Below, piece after piece: positions 40,401-49,400 of a stretch of DNA of 64,000 nt (position 1 is the first letter of the stretch; each line of letters starts with the position of its first letter). The notes beneath the pieces were generated by a model. The model worked only from the letters and a program-made list of their open reading frames with translations. It did not search any database and was not told where the DNA came from. Origin of the DNA: Cyclina sinensis (Eukaryota; Mollusca; Bivalvia; Venerida; Veneridae); the NCBI GenBank assembly GCA_012932295.1, contig JAAONU010000016.1, positions 27,093,290 to 27,157,289 of the forward strand, read 5' to 3'. Made by a program: the position numbers and the translations under genes.

Positions 40401-43400
40401 GTTTTCCAGGAATATTTGGAAGCCATTGACGAACAATATTCAAAACACATTTAGGCATAATGTCTCTTCTGTGCCAAACACATTTTTTCATCCTAGGGTC
40501 ACTTTTCAAAGCCATTATTTTTTTCTCTCTGTACCTTGGGTCATTCCAAATATTTCTATGGAACATCATTTCCAGAAACGCTTGTATTTCTCTTTTCTTC
40601 AGCCATGATTTCTATCACTAGGTTCATAATTTTCAGTTTCCCACCAGAACTGGCGGTTCTTTTCGCTTACTATACATGGTCTACAATAACAATATACACA
40701 TTCCTCCTCATCTTCATTTTGCTGAATATGAAACCTATTTACTTCCGGCACTCCACTGACCAACTCTTCTCCATCTGCAGATGTCTGAGTACAAGAATTT
40801 GTCACAGTTAAAGTTTCCAAGTTTTCTGTGAAATTATTTGTCTATTCCCAGTCATAATGCAAAAATAAACTTTCAATAGTTTCTAACTGTTCCTGTGATA
40901 CAGCTATTGTTATTCTTATTTTATCAGCCATTTTCTATCATCACTTGCTCAGACTCTGTTTTCCTTGCAATTATCAGAACTAATGGTATTTATCAAAATT
41001 CAGTGACATTCCTTGCTGGTGTGTATCCAGTATAATTTATGTCTTTTAGATAGGAGGTTCTGTATACTGAAATAATTACCTAGTCATTGTCTCAGTTTCA
41101 AAGCTAAGTTCAAAGAATTAACACATTTCAAAATGGATAGACAACCCAGGAATAGATCTCCAAGCTTTAAAATTGAATTAACTGGTGATGAAACTTCAAA
41201 GCATGCATTTATGGCAAAAATGCAACATGTACAGAATACTTTAAAGGACATGATGAACAGGCCAGTTACAATGAAAAACAGTATTTTCATTCACTCTGAA
41301 ACTTACTTAGCAGACAAATTTTCTGTGTTTACATTATCAGATTACACAGCGTCTGCTCTCTCTCTACAGGTAGTATTTTTGTACTAAGCTCCTCCTTATA
41401 AACCTTATATGCTTAATTGGCTGCCGGCCGGTAATTCACTGAAATGAGCCCCGGCCTTTAAACATTTAGGTCACTGTGTCCCTGACCTTTGACATACTGA
41501 TCCCAAAATGTATGGGGGTCATCCACTCAATTTGTGCAATATGACAAAGTTTTAAGTCTCTATAACAAATGATTGTCAAGTTACTTGGAATAAATGGTTT
41601 TCAATTTTAAAGTCAGTGTGACCTTGACCTTTTACCTACTGACCCCAAAATCAATTGGGGTCATTCACTTAATGTGTGCAACCATTACATGAATTTGAAG
41701 TCTCTAAGGGAAATGGTTGTCAAGTAACAGAGTGTAAATGATTTTAAACATTAAGGTCACTGTGACCTTGACCTTTGACACACTGACCCCAAAATGTATA
41801 GGGGTCATCCATTCAATGTGTGCAATCAAGATGTAAAGTTTGAAGTCTTTATAACAAATTATTGTCAAGTTACATGGTGGAAATGGTTTTCAATGTTAAG
41901 GTCTATGTGACCTTGACCTTTTTTCTACTGACCCCAAAATCAATAGGGGTCATTCACTCAATGTGTGCAACCACTATTTGAATTTTAAAATCTATATGAC
42001 AAATGGTTGTCGAGTTTCAGAGAGTAAATGATTCTTAACATTTAGGTCACTATGATCTTGACCTTTCACACACTGACCCCAAAATGTATAGGGGTCATCC
42101 ATTCAATGTTTGCAATCATGACATAAAGTTTGAAGTCTCTATAACAAATGATTGTCAAGTTACATGGCAGAAACGGTTTTCAATGTTAAGGTCTATGTGA
42201 CCTTGACCTTTTATCTACTGACTCCAATATCAATAGGGGTCATTCAGTCAATGTGAGCAATAATCACATTAAGGTAAAAGACTGTAGGCCAAAGAGTACT
42301 CGTTATCCTCCAGAAACCAAATTGCTAACTGACGGACAGACGGACCCCCTGGACCATAACATAATATGCCCCCTTTGGGCATATAAAAAGGTTTCTAACA
42401 TATTTCTATTTTAACCATGTGATCCCTTGCCTGGAGACTATTAATGGTACAAAACAGTGGATCAAGGGGCAAAGTTTGAAGTATTTCTTTTGTTTCTTTT
42501 AATTAAAATATTTCAGGTGAGCTAATCTCATGTATCATTTATTTAGTGTAAACCTGTAGGCTACAACAACCTTTTTAGTACCAACAAAGAATATCCCTTA
42601 CCTGTGGTAGAGAAATTTGGAGTACATGTTTCTATTCTGAAGATTATCTCTACTTTTACTTGGTCTAGGTACACACTTCATCTAGAAAAAATAAACCTTT
42701 TAAAACATTTACATTACAGAATTCAAATTGTGTTTAACTAATCACATACATGTATTAGTGTTGTTCTGCCTCATGCTCTTCCACAACCTTCAAAAAGTGT
42801 TTAGTTACAAAGGCAGACAGTTTACATAATTATATAACGACCATTTTTGTGCACCAAAGGTGTTTTCTCTCTAATAAGCAGCAGGGCTTCAAACTTGAAG
42901 CCTCACTCTGACAGACATTCAGAAAAAAATAGATCAACTAGAAGCTGTTCTCCAAAAGGCAAACATGTCTCCCCTCATCCCACCCTGTACCATCCCCAAC
43001 TTGGGCAACAGACCTCCTGCAAAAATCAGTCAAATGGAAAAATTGAGAAAACATGCACAGCTACACTAGGTACTGAACATTTCTGTAAGGTTTCAATAAA
43101 ATCTGAGGATAAATATAGGAGAAGTTGGGCTGAAAAATATAAAATTAAAAATCTGTAGAGTCCTATAAATTCTGCAAAATTCAGTGAAGCTGAAAATCAG
43201 GTTAATATACACAACTTCAATAGGTACTGAACATTTCTGAATGGCTTCATTAAAATCTGATGTTGAATGTAAAAGGTAATGTGCAGAAAAAAATGAAGAA
43301 AAAAATCCAAGAAATCCCACTCCTACAAAAACAGTCAAGAGGAAAATCATGACAACAATATATCAGTAGAACCGATGGATGCTCCCCGAATAAATGCCAA

Positions 43401-46400
43401 TTTCCAAAGGGGCTATTGTTTAATATGTATTTTTTTTAAGTATGAAAAATAACAAAGGGCAGTAACTCCTAAATTATGCAAAATAGAGTTATGGTTCTTG
43501 CACACTGCACTTCTTCTCATAGAGATCTATCTACCAATAAAGTTTCATGTTAATATCTCTTATACTTTGTGAGACAAAATATAAGTATGAAAAATTTCAA
43601 AAGGCAATAACTCAAAAATTAATTAAGCAAGAGTTATGGTTCTTGTGCAATGCACTGCACATCAATGAGATCTATCTACTTATAAAGTTTCAAGTTGATA
43701 ACTCTTATACTTTGTGAGATATGCCCCGGACAAAAAATAAGTATGAGAAATTTCAAAGGGCAATAACTCAAAAATTAATAAAGCAAGAGTTATGGTTCTT
43801 GTGCACTGCACAGCTCCTTAATGATATCTAACTACCTATGAAGTTTGGTCTTGATATCTCTCATAGTTTTTGTGTTATGCTCCGGACAAAATTATGACAG
43901 ACGGAGGGACGAACTGACGGGACGGACGGACAAAGCGGCAACTATATGCTTGCCCTTCGGGGAGCATAATAAGCACAAGTACACTAGTTACTAAACATTT
44001 CTGTAAAGTTTCATTAAAATTCGAAGATAAATGTAGAAGAAGTTTCCCAGAAACACTTTGTGATATCCATTCATCCAAACATGCATGCATCCATCCAGAA
44101 TGCCAGCTCAAAATCAAAATGTCTCCCTCCGGCTATGTAGCGGGAGACATAACAAATGGACAACAGTAGCATATAAAAATTTTAGTCTGCATGTAATACC
44201 TCAATATACAAAAAGGCCTTTGAAAACAAGCCATGGCACATATCAAAGCTGTTGCAAGACCATTATAAAATACATTATGAGCACTCACCCCTTCTTTACC
44301 CTGAAAGTGCCCTTTAAACTAACACTATGTCATAAGCCTTAATTTCTAAGAACTACATCACACTTCCCACCCTTAAACATATGAACAATTTCATTTCAAG
44401 TCACGTTCAAATATATTAAGGAAATATTTTCTGACTTTAGAAATAATGGACCTTAATCAAGTTACCTTATTTAGTTATTATGAGATTCAATTAACACTAT
44501 TAAGTAATTACGTTCTTGAATTTCTGGAAAGTAATGAGCAGTCCGCAGCAACTGACATCTGCTATTATATTGAAGACAGTTGCTTTTTATTCAGTAATAA
44601 AAATATTTCTCAAAAAATAAAAGCAATTTCTGACCTTGGTTGTGAACTGGTTTGAAATTTTCCAATCTTTTCTAATAACGTTTCCATAGATTTTGTGTTC
44701 AAATGTAAAACAATACTCTTAAAGAGGACAGTTTACTTACATTATCATGGAGATCTCTCAATACCGACTCGTAATAAAACTGTCTCAGCCAAGCCCATTC
44801 CGTCTAAAAAGTAGAGACATAATCTGTTGGTTCAAATGAAAGCAATCATGCAACAAGAACTACAGCTCCTGCCAATATTTTTCAACTAGTGAATTCATGA
44901 AATTTTTATTGTCATAAGGCCTTTTTTGCCAGAGTTTCTTCTTAAAGAAACACATCTGTAGTTATGACATTTTGGAAGATATTTTCCCCCCTATTAAAAC
45001 TTGACTGTGCTGCAGTTCATCTGGCTTTGTAATAACATGTAGTTGAAAGCAAATAATGATTCTGACTTAACAGTACTGAACCTTTCACACTGAAGTCTTA
45101 TTTTGTTACAGTGAGAAAATGAAACCCTTGAGCCATAGGAAATAATAAAGGACTAAACTGCAAATTTTGATGTTTAACCAGTGAATGGAAAACCATAGTG
45201 TTCTGTGTGATTCAAAACCACTTCAAATTAACCCACTGTATACACCAATAAGGCTCTAACTTTTATTTCCTGACATTTCTTACCCATGCACGTTTTGTGC
45301 AAATAATGGAAAAGCCATAAACAGCATAACCACAAATATAGGCAATATATTCTCAGAAGATAAGTTTTATAAAACCAGTTCTTTTTTAGCAAAATATACA
45401 AAAACATGTAAGAAAGACAGATTTTGATGTCAAACTATATCAAACTCTCCATAAAATGTCCCATAAACTAAGGAAAAAGCATTTTTCTCATGTTAATTTG
45501 TCAAGTACCATGTTTTTTAAACATTTTGTAAACTATGTTTTTGTTTGCCGAAAGAAATGCTGGGGCACTTCACATTTGTGTCTCTGTTTTCTATTTGGAT
45601 ATGAAGAACATTCTACTTGCAATATGTTTATCATTGCAGTTTGCAATTAAAATGGAGGTATCTTCTAGTAAAGGTGGCAAGAAACCAGCCACCTTTGTTA
45701 GATTTTCTGAATCTGAAAAATTCTCCTCCCATTCAATCTTGCAGATTTTTGATACTCTGGACAAGGTTCTACCATGACTTTTATGCATGGGAAGGTATTT
45801 GTCCAGGATGCTAGATTTTCATACAACAAACTACCATTTAATTAATGACAGTGTCTGCAAGTAACAAAAGCCAGTCCAAGATATAAACACATCTCTCCAG
45901 ATGAACTAGTAAAAGAGCCTCTTAGACATTTAAGAAGTAAAATAGTTCCCTCACCTGTTCCTTTCTCAAAAGGTGCTTATGTATGTCAAACTCATCCAGA
46001 AGTAAAGACTTGCCCACCCTGTGCACCATCATACTGACGTGGGAATTCTCAAAAGGTATCTTCAAAAGTTTCTTGATATTCTGTATGTAAAGGAAAATAG
46101 TAAATAAACTTCTGCTGTCCTGTCACTATCGGTATTACTAAAGAAAGGCTCACTCTCAACAAGTTATTTTAAGTGTTTTTTGTATTATTTATTTACAGAA
46201 TTATTTAAACAAATTTCAACTTATTTTTTTCTATATGTTTGCAATGAAATTTAAGTCTCACAGCAAGATAAAATTGGACTCTGTTTCCTCATTCTAGTTT
46301 TTTATGTTCTAAGGAAATATAGGTAAAAATCTACCAACATGTCAATTATATTCTTTGCATTAAAAACTGAATCTGAGGTAGTTACTTTTAAGTGTTATAA

Positions 46401-49400
46401 TTCTGTGGTTTGACATTATAACAAAATCATTCACAATACAACAATATCAGAATTCTAGAATAAAACAGGAAAAATGAAGAACTCGAGAATATGATTTATA
46501 GTGAGAAAAACAGCATTAGATAAGGAATAAAGATAGGGTAGCTTAGTCCTTACTGCAGCATGGGCTATAACATCCACCTCTCCTGCCAGGTCAGGTGACT
46601 TATGTGCCATGTCAATACTGAAAAATTAAACTGGATTTAAATATTTCAAGTAGTAACCTTGAAAAAGAAATGATACAATGCAACATCAACTTTAACAATT
46701 CAGTACACAATTTCCTTTTGTAATATTGCTGAAACCTCCAATGATGTAAAATATGCACTTGCCAGTAAGCTCTGGATTGATGGTTACATATTGTCTTCCA
46801 TACAGTAATCATATTATAAAGACCCTTTATCTCTCAGAACCAGTTATCTTGAGTACATTAAATGAGCAGCCATTTTGTCGTCTTACACACCCTAGATATA
46901 TATTTACCTTTCTGAAAATAGTAAGATTAATAAGTAGGTTTCATTTACTTCCAGAACTTCCAAAGAGTTATGACCCTTGCTTTAATACAAATGTTAATCT
47001 ATGCACAGAAAAGTGTGTATGCAATATCTGATGATGCTGTACAAGTTATTAAGTCCAGTAAACTGATTTATTGCTTTCAATTTTATCTTGGATGGCATTA
47101 TTCATTTATACATGTACACAGTTCTGAAGTATTCATTGGATACACTAGCTGATTTCAAATGTAAACAAAATAAATGTAGTGCGTGTTATATTCGAGTGTT
47201 TTCGGTAAATGTAGTGTTTTCTGACACATCCATGCAAAATACCAAAGCTGCTTCAACATCTGGTATTTTTAAGAAACAAATTGTCAGTGGAGATCAGATT
47301 TGGTGCATCTGAGTATAAATCATGAATATGTCATTGTACATTGGCTTGAAAACTGAACCATTTTAACAAAAAAATAGGGCTTACAGAACATAAAACAATA
47401 TCATATTTTTAGAGTTTTGCTTATGTCCCTATTACTTTCTTCACTTTATCTGTAACACAAGATTGATCTACAGCACTTTCTCTAATACATGTACTTAAAA
47501 AAAAAATGAATCTCACTAGTGACAGTAATAGCTTTAATGTTCAATCCACTGGCAGTAACTGTCTTTGTGTCCAGTAAAGACCATGATTAGCGTTCACAAC
47601 CACACGGCTTGACTGACCATAGTCTGAACTATTGTCTGAACAGTCAGTCAAGTTTTCAATAAATACCCATGAAAATGTTAAATGGAACTATCCAGATTTA
47701 TTCTATGACAAGTTTGTTTTATGAACTGAGAAGAATAAGGGCTAACAGTAAAGCGTAACTTCTGATACCTTGAAAACTGTGATGGTTTCCTGGAGCTGTG
47801 CCATGTCAGATCATGTACATGTTGCTCCAACTTTGAAGAGCTTCTCAGCCAGTTTGATGGTGGAATGTTCAAGTCTGTATTCAGACGTATAGGTGCAATA
47901 TGTGTGGAGAAATGCACAATACCATGTTTGACTTCTGCTGCTGACTTCACCCCTTTTAGAGGTACTATGGCCTTACTTGGTCCATAGCTAACTGGTACTA
48001 GCTGATTGTCAGCCTGGAAAGTAAACAGAGTCAGTATTTGTGAATACAATTATAACAGGATGCAGAAAAACACCAGAATTCAACCTTCTTATACTAAGTG
48101 AAGTATTCTCTGCAGCAAGAATATGGATTTTGAAATAAGTTTCTATGATTTACAATATCAAATTATAGACAGATGTTTCATATCACAACCATCTGAGCAC
48201 ATAAAGTAGTCTGACCATCTGACATGATCAAAATATTTGACCTAATTCTATCTTAGCCAAAATAGCTAATGGCTGAAATATTCAATTTATTTTTACTTTC
48301 ACTTGAGCATTAACAGCACCTCCATATAAATCTCCAGAAGCCTCATCATGGTTCTTGTTAGAAAAGACCACTGTTAAAATGTATAAATCGAAACAAAGTA
48401 CATGACTTTTGGCGAGGAAATCTCTCTTTCTGTTGGTACAATAGCTTACTTAAAATTTCTAACTTAAATTAATTTCTAATGGTATCGAGCAAAGTAACTG
48501 ACGAGATGATCACGACCCTATTGTCATAAATAATAAATAATGTTAAGAAATGGCAAAGTATCCGCTACACCCTTAAATCCGCTACTACAGTAACAACTGT
48601 ACTTCCAAGCCAGTACGGCAGTAGTCAAGCATTAATACAAATAATATGGACACTACTTTTGTACAGATACTACTCTGATGATTAGTCATACATCATATTA
48701 ACTTGCACAATTAACATTAGCCAAAGACTGTTTTTGTGGCTTACAGACACTTCACCCCCAGACACTGCACCCCTAGCCTTTTTTTCCAGACACTTCACCC
48801 CATCAGACACTTCACCCCTCATTTTATGAAAACTGACTCAGACACTTCACCCCCCATTTTTTTTTGGTGGGGGGTTACTTTTACACTAATGTGTTTATAG
48901 TAACATGTATTTGTGTATTTTGAGTCATTCAGTATTTTTAATGGTTTTGTCATCTGAATTTGTCTGGGAATAGGGTCATTAACATAAATAATAACAAATA
49001 ATTTCAATATTACTGCACCCCTATTTTTGTAGTTATGGAATTAAATAGTTATTTGTATTAATATATATATATTTAATGTTTATTAATATATATATATATA
49101 GTAAGCAAGTTGCAACTGGTATACTAATCATGTATTCTTAAAGGTGTGAACTGTAAAAAGGTGTTTATAATGCAATTAATATTGTCATTCAAAAGCCATT
49201 ATCTCTTAAAATCTATGAAATTATTCTTCTGAACTGAACTAACTTTAAAAATAAACAAGAAAATATAAATAAAATTCACCATCTGAGTACTTTTTTGTAT
49301 TGGGTGAAATGTATTGTACAAAAAAAAACTGGGAGAGAAAAGTTTTGGGAGGAAAAGTATTGAGGGTGAAATGTCTCGGTAAGGAAGTCTTGGGGATGAA

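Larger units (their letters stand above)
39765..41457. mobile_element. Nested insertion with short TIRs, TTAA/TTTAAA duplication and two divergent ORF remnants
   Basis: The surrounding repeat reads GTAAATGATTTT before the insertion and AAACATTTAGGTCA after it. Uninterrupted copies (for example 26170-26200) have GTAAATGATTATAAACATTT, so the join is exact. The insertion ends AGGCCGGGG on the left and CCCCGGCCT on the right, with TTAA (or TTTAAA) on both sides. It carries a decayed minus-strand ORF (40375-40934) and a plus-strand ORF (41133-41387) about 200 bp apart and divergent. I do not recognise a transposase. TTAA duplications occur in piggyBac, Kolobok and some Sola elements; the superfamily is not settled. 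Confidence 0.65.
39491..42387 (+). repeat. Dispersed tandem-core repeat, 'AAGAGCACCACTGGG' family, split by a nested element
   Basis: The head is AACAAGAGCACCACTGGGCG at 39491. The body resumes at about 41458 and runs as ~145-bp units ('GACCTTGACCTTTTACCTAC', 'AATAGGGGTCATTCACTCAA') to a GACGGACAGACGG spacer and a perfect hairpin at 42363-42385 (ATATGCCC/GGGCATAT). The interruption at 39765-41457 is listed separately. Confidence 0.78.

Noticed and set aside
44446..44655. 69-codon ORF in EDRF1 intron 5, considered as an extra exon
   Set aside because: It is on the plus strand, opposite to EDRF1, and neighbouring EDRF1 exons already join in phase without it.
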